From an uncultured Clostridium sp. (GTDB taxonomy: Bacteria; Bacillota; Clostridia; Clostridiales; Clostridiaceae), in NCBI GenBank assembly GCA_934755305.1, contig CAKVLD010000013.1:1-59418 (forward strand): 59,418 bases of DNA, written 5' to 3'. Below the pieces are notes generated by a model that worked only from the letters and a program-made list of their open reading frames with translations, was not told the DNA's origin and searched no databases. This document shows positions 45,438 to 53,202 of the stretch, one piece after another. Numbering within the stretch: position 1 is the stretch's first letter; the number at the start of each line of letters is the position of its first letter. A program made the translations under genes and the position numbers.

Positions 45438-46094
45438 TTATATTCTTATGTTCTTTAAATCTTGCAAACTATCTTCTACTTCTTCTAAAGGTAAGTTGCC
45501 ATCTTCAAGCTCTTCTTCTGGTTTTTCCTTTAATCTTTCATAAAAACTTATTCCTAAATCTATTATTTCTTTATCTTTATTTGATCCTTTTATCATGTCG
45601 AATAATATATTTTCTGCTTTATCAAAGTTATTACATACCTCATAAAGTCTAAAAACTTTCTTATTATAAGATAAATCTATTTCATAATTACTTATTTCAT
45701 CTAAAACCTTTGATATATCATTTAAGTAATTACTATCAATATCCTCTTCTTCTAAATAAGCTTCATAAAAACCTTCTACTGATTTCTTATAATAATTCAC
45801 CTTATTAATTTCATTTTCTAAAACACCATACACATATCCTTGAAAATATAATAATTGCCCTAACGCTATGTATCTATCAGCATTATATTGATTATCTTTA
45901 CTTATCAAATCTATAACTTGCTTAAAAGCTAGTGTATCTATAGTATTTATATCTAATCCTATAAGAGCTTTCATCCCTTTATTTATCTTATTAAATGCTA
46001 ACTCAACGTTGCCTTCTAGTATTCCTTTATCTATTTCTTCTCGTATTAATTTTAAAGTTGATTCTACTTCCTTTTTATAATCAGTTTTTAACAT
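45438..46094 (-). CDS. Uncharacterised helical protein, possibly TPR-like
   Basis: A 218-residue soluble protein, almost entirely helical and acidic at the C-terminus (EKPEEELEDGNLPLEEVEDS). Segments such as YIALGQLLYFQGYVYGVL and YYKKSVEGFYEAYLEEED have the spacing of tetratricopeptide-type repeats. It resembles clostridial proteins of a DUF6483-like type, but this recall is uncertain. It is monocistronic: a strong terminator and candidate small RNA lie just upstream. Confidence 0.65.
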   Translation of the reverse strand: MLKTDYKKEVESTLKLIREEIDKGILEGNVELAFNKINKGMKALIGLDINTIDTLAFKQVIDLISKDNQYNADRYIALGQLLYFQGYVYGVLENEINKVNYYKKSVEGFYEAYLEEEDIDSNYLNDISKVLDEISNYEIDLSYNKKVFRLYEVCNNFDKAENILFDMIKGSNKDKEIIDLGISFYERLKEKPEEELEDGNLPLEEVEDSLQDLKNIRI

Positions 46095-46150
46095 CTCAAA
46101 AAGCCTCCATAATCCATATTATGTATATATTATACCAAAAATAGGTACAA

Positions 46151-46337
46151 AAAAGTTAAGGATTAAATTACTACCCAATAATTTAATCCTTAACTTTCTC
46201 TTTAAACCCATAGTTGAACAACCCTATCTATAACTTTTTATACCCATTATTATGTTATAGATTATATACATACCTAAAATAAAATCCTCATGCCCTTTGT
46301 CGAATTTTGTCTTAGAATTACAAACAACTTCTCTTCG
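46151..46337 (-). ncRNA. Candidate small RNA with its own promoter and terminator
   Basis: A promoter at 46344-46372 would start a ~187-base transcript that ends in a perfect 19-bp terminator stem (46152-46170 with 46179-46197) and T tract, before the next gene's start. No open frame with a ribosome site is present. An internal perfect hairpin pairs ATCTATAAC with GTTATAGAT (about 46226-46265). No known RNA family was recognised; an unusually long untranslated region is the alternative. Confidence 0.5.
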
Positions 46338-46343
46338 GATTTA

Positions 46344-46372
46344 ATTCTACTTTAATTTGCGCCAAAAATCAA
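46344..46372 (-). promoter_or_regulatory. Promoter of the candidate small RNA
   Basis: Minus-strand TTGATT (46367-46372), a 17-bp spacer and TAGAAT (46344-46349). A TTTGTCGAA sequence, like a Spo0A box, lies downstream on the plus strand at 46296-46304. Confidence 0.55.
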
Positions 46373-46477
46373 CATTATTTTTATATTTTTCTTTAAAATT
46401 CATATAATTTTTACACAATATACTGTTTATTCGAAGATAAAAGACATATTTTATTTAATTTAAATCAAAAAAGACTC

Positions 46478-47104
46478 CTATTTTTTCAATTTCTTTTTAA
46501 TCCTCATAACCTGTTTATTTTCTTTTTCTATTTCATTTTTAGTTTCTTCCTTTAATTTTTCATTATTTATATACCTTAATACTGTAGTCTCCATCTTTAA
46601 ATCTCCTTCATAACACACTAACATTGTGTTTAAGTATATTTCTTCTATGGTTAGATCTTTATTATAAGTCTCACTTATCTTTTGAAAAGCATCATTTAAA
46701 ATTCTTTCATATATTTCTACATATGAAATTTCTTTATCTTTATTTTCTATAATATTATTCTTACATTCATCTAATATACTTTTCATAGACCTAACATCAT
46801 CATCTTGTTCTCTAATTATTTCTTCTGCCAAAGATTTTATATCTTCATTATTAGTTACTTTAATAAATTCATTTGAAACATTTTTTATTGTTTCACTATA
46901 AAAAATGCTTTCTTGCAAAAAATCTATAGTTACATCTCCTATCATTGGCATATTGAGCATCTTATTTTTAAATTCATCTAAGCTTTGTTGACTTATTTTA
47001 TATTCATAATCAGCACTAGCATCAATTACTTCTAAGCCTGTATTTAAAAAGACAATATTAATAATAATCAAATATAAAATAATATTTTTTATAATACTTT
47101 TCAT
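46478..47104 (-). CDS. Exported helical protein, DUF305/ferritin-like
   Basis: A 208-residue protein with an N-terminal hydrophobic export segment (about 5-22). The rest forms two similar helical halves: FLQESIFYSETIKNVS with SLAEEIIREQDDDVRSMKSIL (about 60-112), and NTMLVCYEGDLKMETTVL with EIEKENKQVMRIKKKLKK (about 158-208). The E-x-I-x-x-EQ...V..M pattern resembles DUF305/DUF4142 four-helix bundles, but the HH pair of DUF305 is missing. Function unknown; likely outside the membrane. Ribosome site AGGAGG. Confidence 0.65.
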   Translation of the reverse strand: MKSIIKNIILYLIIINIVFLNTGLEVIDASADYEYKISQQSLDEFKNKMLNMPMIGDVTIDFLQESIFYSETIKNVSNEFIKVTNNEDIKSLAEEIIREQDDDVRSMKSILDECKNNIIENKDKEISYVEIYERILNDAFQKISETYNKDLTIEEIYLNTMLVCYEGDLKMETTVLRYINNEKLKEETKNEIEKENKQVMRIKKKLKK

Positions 47105-47176
47105 AAAAAATTCCTCCTAAAGTTTTTCCCTAAAAATTAGTATTATAAAAATATCTATTTTATATACATAAAAAAG

Positions 47177-47211
47177 TGGATTCTATACTTATATTTCTAG
47201 TATAAAATCCA
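47177..47211 (-). terminator. Terminator after the 59-residue gene
   Basis: TGGATTCTATAC (47177-47188) pairs with GTATAAAATCCA (47200-47211, one mismatch), followed by TTTTTT on the minus strand. Confidence 0.75.
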
Positions 47212-47221
47212 TCTTATTTTT

Positions 47222-47401
47222 CTACTTTTCTTCTAAAAGCTTTTTTAATTTATTTTGTACTAACCATAATTTCTTTTGCTTTCTATTTGAAGCAACCATT
47301 CTATTTTTATTGTTTTTATTTAAGTCAATTTGTTTAATATACTCAGCATCAGCTATATCTAATGCATCCTTAATTACTAGAAGTTCTTCCTTAGTAAACA
47401 T
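47222..47401 (-). CDS. Small lysine-rich helical protein (59 residues)
   Basis: A short gene with GGAGG correctly spaced before its ATG and its own terminator. The product is helical and basic at the C-terminus (MFTKEELLVIKDALDIADAE at the N-terminus; NRKQKKLWLVQNKLKKLLEE near the end). There is no export signal or cysteine. No family is recognised; similar small proteins in clostridia are simply hypothetical. Confidence 0.7.
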   Translation of the reverse strand: MFTKEELLVIKDALDIADAEYIKQIDLNKNNKNRMVASNRKQKKLWLVQNKLKKLLEEK

Positions 47402-47543
47402 ACTACACCTCCAATTTACTATTCTTTATGAATTATAACATAAATAGAAATTAAAATTGACATTTATAATTTTTATTTGTAATCATACAATTGATTTTTA
47501 CAAATTCTTCTTTTATAATTAATATTTAAAAGGATGTGAAAAA

Positions 47544-48374
47544 ATGAAGGAATTTAGTCAGAAAAAAATTGCACTTGTTAATGATGTCACAGGATTTGGT
47601 AGATGTTCTATAGCTGTAGCTTTACCTATAATTTCAGCACTAAAAGTTCAATGTTGTTTTCTACCAACTGCAATATTATCTAATCATACTGGCTTTGATA
47701 ATTTTTTCTTTGAAGATTACACTCCAAAAATGAGAGAATATATAGATAGTTGGTCTAAAATTGGTTTAAGTTTTGATGCAATTTGTACTGGTTTCTTAGG
47801 ATCTGAAGAGCAAATTGATATAGTAGTAGAATTTTTACAAAGGTTTAAGACTACAGAAAATATAATTATAATAGATCCTGTTATGGGAGACTACGGGAAA
47901 TTATATTCTACTTATACAGATGGTATGTGCAAAAAGATGCAACATTTAATTGAGTTTGCAAATGTAGTAACTCCAAATCTTACAGAACTTTGTAGATTGC
48001 TTGATTTACCTTATCCTGAGAATACTCCAAACCATGATGAACTATATTTATTATGTGAAAAATTATCTATGCAAGGACCTGAAAAAATAGTTATTACAGG
48101 ACTTCAAAGAGATGGATATATAGAAAATTTCATATTTGAAAATGATCAACCTTATAAAATTATTAAAGTTAAAAAAGTAGGGGAAGATCGTTCTGGAACT
48201 GGAGATGTTTTTACTTCTATTGTCTCTGCTAGCATAGTTAAAGGAGAAGATTTTGCAATGTCTGTTGAAAAAGCAGCTAACTTTATAAGCAAATCTTTAA
48301 TCTTTACTAATAATTTAAATTTACCTACTAATTGTGGTGTTTGTTTTGAAGAATTTTTAACTGAATTGAAATAA
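47544..48374 (+). CDS. Pyridoxamine/pyridoxal kinase (PdxY/PdxK-like)
   Basis: A 276-residue ribokinase-superfamily enzyme. It opens with IALVNDVTGFGRCSIAVALP, has TAILSNHTGF near residue 45, DPVMGDYGKLY near 114, VTPNLTEL near 140 and the catalytic anion hole DRSGTGDVFTSI near 225. These fit pyridoxal/pyridoxamine kinase in the vitamin B6 salvage pathway; a hydroxymethylpyrimidine kinase is less likely. It lies 16 bases before the radical SAM gene, so the two form an operon. Confidence 0.88.
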   Translation: MKEFSQKKIALVNDVTGFGRCSIAVALPIISALKVQCCFLPTAILSNHTGFDNFFFEDYTPKMREYIDSWSKIGLSFDAICTGFLGSEEQIDIVVEFLQRFKTTENIIIIDPVMGDYGKLYSTYTDGMCKKMQHLIEFANVVTPNLTELCRLLDLPYPENTPNHDELYLLCEKLSMQGPEKIVITGLQRDGYIENFIFENDQPYKIIKVKKVGEDRSGTGDVFTSIVSASIVKGEDFAMSVEKAANFISKSLIFTNNLNLPTNCGVCFEEFLTELK

Positions 48375-48390
48375 AAAAGGATGTGTTTTT

Positions 48391-49053
48391 ATGGTTATTT
48401 TATATACTTCCGATAATGGAAAATATATAAGTTTAAAAAATATAACACTAGAAGAAATGGATGCTAAAGGCATAAAGAGAAATGTATATGTTAATTTAAC
48501 TAACCGTTGTCCTTGTGCTTGTACTTTTTGTTTAAGAAAAACAAAAGAAATGGCTGAATCTAATAGCCTTTGGCTAAAAAGAGAACCATCAATTAAAGAA
48601 GTAATTGCTGAATTTGAAACTATTGATGTAGATGCTTTTGATGAAGTTATCTTCTGTGGATTTGGTGAACCTACTGAAAGAATTGATGATTTACTTGAAA
48701 TAGCTAAATATTTAAAGAATAGAAATCCAAAAACTCCTATAAGAATTAATTCTAATGGTCTTGGAGATTTAATAAACAAAAAAGAAATTGCGCCTTTATT
48801 AGAAGGATTAATTGATACAATTTCTATAAGCCTTAATGCTTCAAATGCTGAAGAATTCTATAAAGTAACATGTAACAAATTTGGTTTAGAATCTTACGAT
48901 GCTTTAAAGAAATTTGCAGTTGATTGCAAAAAATATGTGCCACATGTAGTTTTAACAGTAGTTGATTGTATTGGAGAAGAAGAAGTTAATAAGTGTCAAA
49001 AAATATGCGATGACTTAGGTGTTCATTTAAGAGTTAGAGCTTTCGAAGAATAA
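48391..49053 (+). CDS. TatD-linked radical SAM protein
   Basis: A 220-residue radical SAM protein. The cluster-binding CxxxCxxC motif lies in NRCPCACTFCLRKT near residue 40, with FCGFGEPTERID near 90 and RINSNGLGDLI near 118. Order and size match the small radical SAM family found beside TatD-type hydrolases (TIGR04038-like). No TatD gene is next to it here; it follows a B6-salvage kinase. The reaction is unknown. Confidence 0.82.
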   Translation: MVILYTSDNGKYISLKNITLEEMDAKGIKRNVYVNLTNRCPCACTFCLRKTKEMAESNSLWLKREPSIKEVIAEFETIDVDAFDEVIFCGFGEPTERIDDLLEIAKYLKNRNPKTPIRINSNGLGDLINKKEIAPLLEGLIDTISISLNASNAEEFYKVTCNKFGLESYDALKKFAVDCKKYVPHVVLTVVDCIGEEEVNKCQKICDDLGVHLRVRAFEE

Positions 49054-49060
49054 AATTATA

Positions 49061-49098
49061 AAAACAGAGTATTGCCATAGTGGAAATCACTCTGTTTT
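49061..49098. terminator. Bidirectional terminator
   Basis: AAAACAGAGT (49061-49070) pairs with ACTCTGTTTT (49089-49098) between two convergent genes. Confidence 0.8.
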
Positions 49099-49103
49099 TT
49101 TAT

Positions 49104-50093
49104 TTATCTATCAGAATCATTATTTAATAATCTATCTATATAATCATTAATATATTCTGAGTCCCCCTTAAATTTACTAATATCTTTATCATGATATTTT
49201 AAATTAATAATAGCATTTCTTCTAATAACATTCTTGCCTCGCCAGCCACAAGAAGCTCTACTAATATTCTCTTTAAAATATTTATTATTCATATTAGCAT
49301 ATGTATATACATCTTCATTCATAAACTCTAAAGACTTAAATTCTTCTAATACATTAGTTTTTGCACTTTTATTAAAAGGACATTCAAGTTGACAAAAATC
49401 ACAACCAAAAACATTTCCCTTAAGTAATTTTATCTCCTTATCACTTATTTCTTTTTTCTGTGTAATATAAGATAAACATATATTAGGATTAATCCTTGCT
49501 TTATTGATAGATTTTGTTGGACATTCTTTTAAGCAAATATCACATTCCCCACACTCTTTATGAAATGCAACTTCTCTAAAACTTCTTTTATCATTACATT
49601 CTATATCTAAGTCTGTAATGATTTCTCCTAAAAATACATAAGATCCATATTCTTTAGTTATAATCATATTATTCTTACCTATAAATCCTACTCCAGCTAA
49701 AAAGGCTATATATCTTTCTGGTAAGGAGTTGCTATCTACTAACCCTATAGCCTTTCCCCCTAAACTTTCAATATACTCACAAATTCTCTCTAAATATTTT
49801 TTTACCACTCTATGATAATCTAATCTTTTGGTGTATATAGAAAATCCATTTTTAACTTCTTCTTCTTTATGATAATAAGGAAAAGCTATTGAAATAATTG
49901 TTTTTCCTTCTTCCATATAAATATTAGGATTTATTCTTTTTTCAATGTCTTTCTCTTCAAATTCATTTTGAAGATTATTCTCTTGTCTATATTTATAAAA
50001 ATCTATTAACTCATCAAATTTTCTACAAGGTATGAAACCTATTGTATCTAGTCCTATTGATGCGCAAAATTCTTCTATTTTTTGTTTTAACAT
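49104..50093 (-). CDS. queG: Epoxyqueuosine reductase
   Basis: A 329-residue cobalamin and Fe-S enzyme, the last step of queuosine tRNA modification. The N-terminal domain contains SIAFPYYHKEEE and RLDYHRVVKKYLE, with DSNSLPERYIAFLAGVGFIG near residue 120. Two [4Fe-4S] ligand sets are visible: CGECDICLKECP near residue 190 and CDFCQLECPFN near 240, followed by SRASCGWRGKNVIRRNA. It stands alone. A related corrinoid Fe-S protein is the only alternative. Confidence 0.92.
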   Translation of the reverse strand: MLKQKIEEFCASIGLDTIGFIPCRKFDELIDFYKYRQENNLQNEFEEKDIEKRINPNIYMEEGKTIISIAFPYYHKEEEVKNGFSIYTKRLDYHRVVKKYLERICEYIESLGGKAIGLVDSNSLPERYIAFLAGVGFIGKNNMIITKEYGSYVFLGEIITDLDIECNDKRSFREVAFHKECGECDICLKECPTKSINKARINPNICLSYITQKKEISDKEIKLLKGNVFGCDFCQLECPFNKSAKTNVLEEFKSLEFMNEDVYTYANMNNKYFKENISRASCGWRGKNVIRRNAIINLKYHDKDISKFKGDSEYINDYIDRLLNNDSDR

Positions 50094-50339
50094 AATATCA
50101 CCATCTATTTATTTTATAGATATTAAACTAATTACTTCCTCTCCTAAAAACATATAATTTACCTCGCTTATTAAAGCACATTTATTATAACATACTTATA
50201 AAATCTCATTTATTGTTTTTTATTATTTCTTACTGTTTCCCTTTATTACTTTATACTATAATAAAAATATAAAATAGCGTAACAAATAATGCTGGCGTAA
50301 TATTTTTAATACTTATATAATTTTTACGGGGTGTACATT

Positions 50340-51146
50340 ATGATTAAACTTATTGCCACAGATATGGATGGAACATTATTAGATGAAAATAGTAAATTAC
50401 CTAAGGACTTTTTTGATACTCTAGACAAACTAAATGATAGAAATGTTAAATTTGTAGTTGCAAGTGGACGTCCTTATTTAACTCTATACGAAAACTTTAA
50501 ACCTTATTCAGATAACTTATATTTTATATGTGATAATGGCTCATACATTGTTGAACCTAATTCAGAGCCTGTTATAAGCATAATAGATAAGACTACTGTT
50601 AAAAATATCATTCAAGCATGTGATAATTTGCCAAATGCAACCTTAATCTTATGTGGTATTAAATCTTCATATCATAAGCCATGTTCAAAGGAAATCGAGA
50701 AAGAAATAGATAAATATTATATAAATAAAAAAATAGTTTCAGATTTTAATTCTATTGAAGATGATATTTTCAAAATAACAATATGTGATTTTAATGGTGC
50801 TAAAGATAATTCTTATAAAATAATAGAACCTCTTTTTGGTAATACACATAAAGTAGTTGTTTCAGGAAACTTATGGATAGATATTAATAATAAAAATATT
50901 AATAAAGGTGAAGCTCTAAAAAAAATTCAAAAAGACTTTAATATTTCTTATGATGAAACAATGGTATTTGGAGATTTTTATAATGATGTAGAAATGCTTC
51001 AATCTGCTCACTATAGCTTTGTAATGGAGAATGCTAATGAAGATATGAAACAATATGGTAACTTTTTAGCAAAGAGTAATAAAGAAAATGGAGTTATTAA
51101 AGCTATTTACGAATATGTTTTAAAGGAAGATTATGTTTTAGCTTAA
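50340..51146 (+). CDS. Cof-type HAD-superfamily phosphatase
   Basis: A protein of about 268 residues. The nucleophile motif is ATDMDGTLLDEN at residues 6-17, motif II is VVASGRPY near 40, and the C-terminal metal loop is MVFGDFYNDVEML near 210. The type IIB cap is clear. Cof phosphatases act on sugar phosphates and flavin mononucleotide; the substrate is not determinable. The start at 50340 follows GGGGTG; a GTG nine bases upstream is part of that site. Confidence 0.9.
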   Translation: MIKLIATDMDGTLLDENSKLPKDFFDTLDKLNDRNVKFVVASGRPYLTLYENFKPYSDNLYFICDNGSYIVEPNSEPVISIIDKTTVKNIIQACDNLPNATLILCGIKSSYHKPCSKEIEKEIDKYYINKKIVSDFNSIEDDIFKITICDFNGAKDNSYKIIEPLFGNTHKVVVSGNLWIDINNKNINKGEALKKIQKDFNISYDETMVFGDFYNDVEMLQSAHYSFVMENANEDMKQYGNFLAKSNKENGVIKAIYEYVLKEDYVLA

Positions 51147-51150
51147 CTAT

Positions 51151-51193
51151 AAAAAATGAAGGTAATTAATTTTTAAGATTACCTTCATTTTTT
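51151..51193. terminator. Bidirectional terminator
   Basis: A perfect 16-bp stem (51151-51166 with 51178-51193) between convergent genes. Confidence 0.88.
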
Positions 51194-51197
51194 ATAG

Positions 51198-52076
51198 TTA
51201 TATAGATTTATTATTTTTTATTAACTCATTAATACTTTTTCCTTTAATAAGTCTTACAACAATTGGTGCTAAAATAGTCATAGAATCTCTATATCCGAGC
51301 TCCATATTTTGTTTTAAAATATTAGAATGTAACATAACACTTCCTGTCCCATTAATTCTTTCTAATGAAGTAGAAGGATATATTTCTATTATATTATTTC
51401 CTTTAAACTTACTCTTATCACCAATTTGTTTATGAGATAAATGAACTACAATTATTAAATCACAATCATAATCTTTTAATGGCTCTATAGGTACATTATC
51501 TATATTAGAATTTGAGTATTCTGGTGAAACAATGCCTCCATCTGCATATCTTGATCCATTAATGCTAATAGGACTAAACATAAATGGAATAGCACAAGAA
51601 GCTAGAACTATATCTAACATTTTCTTTTTAGAATATTCATTTAATTTAAAATATTCTGCTTTACCTTTATCTATGTTATAAGCACAAGCGAATACATCTC
51701 TCTTTGATTCTTTTATAACTTTAAAGTCAACATATTCTTCTATGAACTCTTGTACTCCTCTTTGTGATAAAAAACCTATATCACTATTTCTAATTTGATC
51801 AATTAATTGTGTTACCTTTATATTTCTTGCGCCTTCTTGAAAATTAATAAATCTAGAATAAGATAAACTACTCCAACTATCTCTTATTACCTTCCTATCA
51901 TTCATAGCAAGTAATAAAGCATTTACAGAACCTATTGATGTACCTGAAATAACCTCAATATTATCTATAAATTCTAATTCCCATAAAGTTTTAAATACAC
52001 CTGCTTCATATGCTCCCTTAGCTCCACCCCCAGCAAGTACAAGGCCTACTTTAAAATTATCTAATACATTATTCAA
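51198..52076 (-). CDS. Patatin-like phospholipase
   Basis: A 292-residue serine lipid hydrolase. The oxyanion loop GLVLAGGGAKGAYEAG is near residue 11, the nucleophile motif GTSIGS near residue 45 and the catalytic aspartate in YADGGIV near 176. It lacks an export signal. TTG start after AGGAG. Patatins hydrolyse phospholipids or lysophospholipids; the specific substrate is unknown. A decayed ElaA-like fragment lies just upstream on the opposite strand. Confidence 0.88.
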   Translation of the reverse strand: MNNVLDNFKVGLVLAGGGAKGAYEAGVFKTLWELEFIDNIEVISGTSIGSVNALLLAMNDRKVIRDSWSSLSYSRFINFQEGARNIKVTQLIDQIRNSDIGFLSQRGVQEFIEEYVDFKVIKESKRDVFACAYNIDKGKAEYFKLNEYSKKKMLDIVLASCAIPFMFSPISINGSRYADGGIVSPEYSNSNIDNVPIEPLKDYDCDLIIVVHLSHKQIGDKSKFKGNNIIEIYPSTSLERINGTGSVMLHSNILKQNMELGYRDSMTILAPIVVRLIKGKSINELIKNNKSI

Positions 52077-52098
52077 TTTCTTTTTCTCCTATTGTTTT

Positions 52099-52182
52099 AT
52101 GAACATTATATCATTAAAAAATATAAAAATTAATAAATTAGAACTTGATGAATTATACGAAATATTAGCTTTAAGAAATTAA
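52099..52182 (+). pseudogene. N-terminal fragment of an ElaA-like GNAT acetyltransferase
   Basis: A 27-residue frame whose C-terminal part (KINKLELDELYEILALRN) matches the start of ElaA-type GNAT proteins, which continue with an EVFVVEQ-like segment that is missing here. There is no ribosome binding site, and the frame stops directly after the match. It looks like a residue of a deleted gene. Confidence 0.5.
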
Positions 52183-52243
52183 TATACTTATATATAAAAT
52201 AGTTCTTTTCTTTTAACTTTTTATAACAATTTAAATTTACAAA

Positions 52244-52271
52244 TTGATATTATCTAAAAATATGATACAAT
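52244..52271 (+). promoter_or_regulatory. Candidate promoter of the alarmone synthetase gene
   Basis: TTGATA (52244-52249), a 16-bp spacer and TACAAT (52266-52271), about 40 bases before the ATG. Confidence 0.5.
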
Positions 52272-52310
52272 CATATCAATATATTTTTATACGAAAGGTG
52301 TTTTTATAGA

Positions 52311-52991
52311 ATGTTAGATCAATTAAGAGATAAATTAATGAAAGAATTAATAAATGATAACTTTTTTAATATGCTTCAAGAAAATATGATGCCTTTTACA
52401 CAATTAATGTCTTATTACCGTTGCGCTATTATGGAAATTGAAACAAAATTTAAAGTATTAGATGAACAATTCTCTTTACAATATGATAGAAATCCTATAG
52501 AAACTATAAAATCCAGATTAAAGTCACCTGAAGGTATTGCTAAAAAAGTAAAAAGAAAAAATCTATCTTTTAATATAGATTCTATAGAAAAAAATATAAA
52601 CGATATTGCAGGGGTTAGGGTTATATGTTCTTTCCCAGAAGATATTTATTTACTAGCAGACTGTTTATTAAAACAAGATGATATTAAGCTTATAGAAATG
52701 AAAGACTATATTAAAAATCCTAAAGAAAGTGGGTATAGAAGTCTACATCTTATTGTTGAAGTCCCAATCTTCTTACACAACGAAAAAAAAGGTGTAAAAG
52801 TAGAAGTTCAGCTTAGAACTATTGCTATGGATTTTTGGGCAAGTCTTGAACATAAATTACGTTATAAAAAAGATATATCTCCAGAAATGGCAGAGCAATT
52901 ATCAAAAGATTTAGTAGAATGTGCTGATATTAGCGCTGCTCTTGATGTTAGAATGGAAAATATCAGAAATAGATTAGCTAACTTTAAATAA
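52311..52991 (+). CDS. relQ: Small alarmone synthetase (RelQ/YjbM-like)
   Basis: A 226-residue single-domain (p)ppGpp synthetase. RIKSPEGIAKKVKRKN-like and DIAGVRVICSF segments (about 65-105), ESGYRSLHLIVEVP near 140, the catalytic EVQLRTIAMDFWASLEHKLRYK near 165, and a C-terminal helix match YjbM/RelQ. There is no HD hydrolase, TGS or ACT domain. It makes the stringent-response alarmone from GTP or GDP and ATP. It is monocistronic. Confidence 0.9.
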   Translation: MLDQLRDKLMKELINDNFFNMLQENMMPFTQLMSYYRCAIMEIETKFKVLDEQFSLQYDRNPIETIKSRLKSPEGIAKKVKRKNLSFNIDSIEKNINDIAGVRVICSFPEDIYLLADCLLKQDDIKLIEMKDYIKNPKESGYRSLHLIVEVPIFLHNEKKGVKVEVQLRTIAMDFWASLEHKLRYKKDISPEMAEQLSKDLVECADISAALDVRMENIRNRLANFK

Positions 52992-53005
52992 CTTAAAATT
53001 AGAAA

Positions 53006-53038
53006 AGGTTTGTCTTTATTAAATATAAGGACAAACCT
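53006..53038 (+). terminator. Terminator after relQ
   Basis: AGGTTTGTCTTTA (53006-53018) pairs with TAAGGACAAACCT (53026-53038), followed by a T tract. Confidence 0.8.
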
Positions 53039-53202
53039 CTTTTTACTCCAAAGAAATTACCATTTATTACTTATATATTAATTTCCTTATATTTTTCTTA
53101 ACACTTTCTAATATTATTTTTAAATTCCACTCCTATTAATTCATACTCATTAAAACTATGTTAAAATTCCATTTAGATACTTAATACTTAAGGAGAATAA
53201 TA

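Noticed and set aside
46296..46304. Spo0A box as a standalone regulatory site
   Set aside because: A single short match in AT-rich DNA occurs by chance; kept only as a side note to the candidate small RNA.
52591..52991. Full-length RelA/SpoT bifunctional enzyme
   Set aside because: Only the synthetase domain is present; the gene is complete at 226 codons with its own start and terminator, so it is a small alarmone synthetase and not a fragment.
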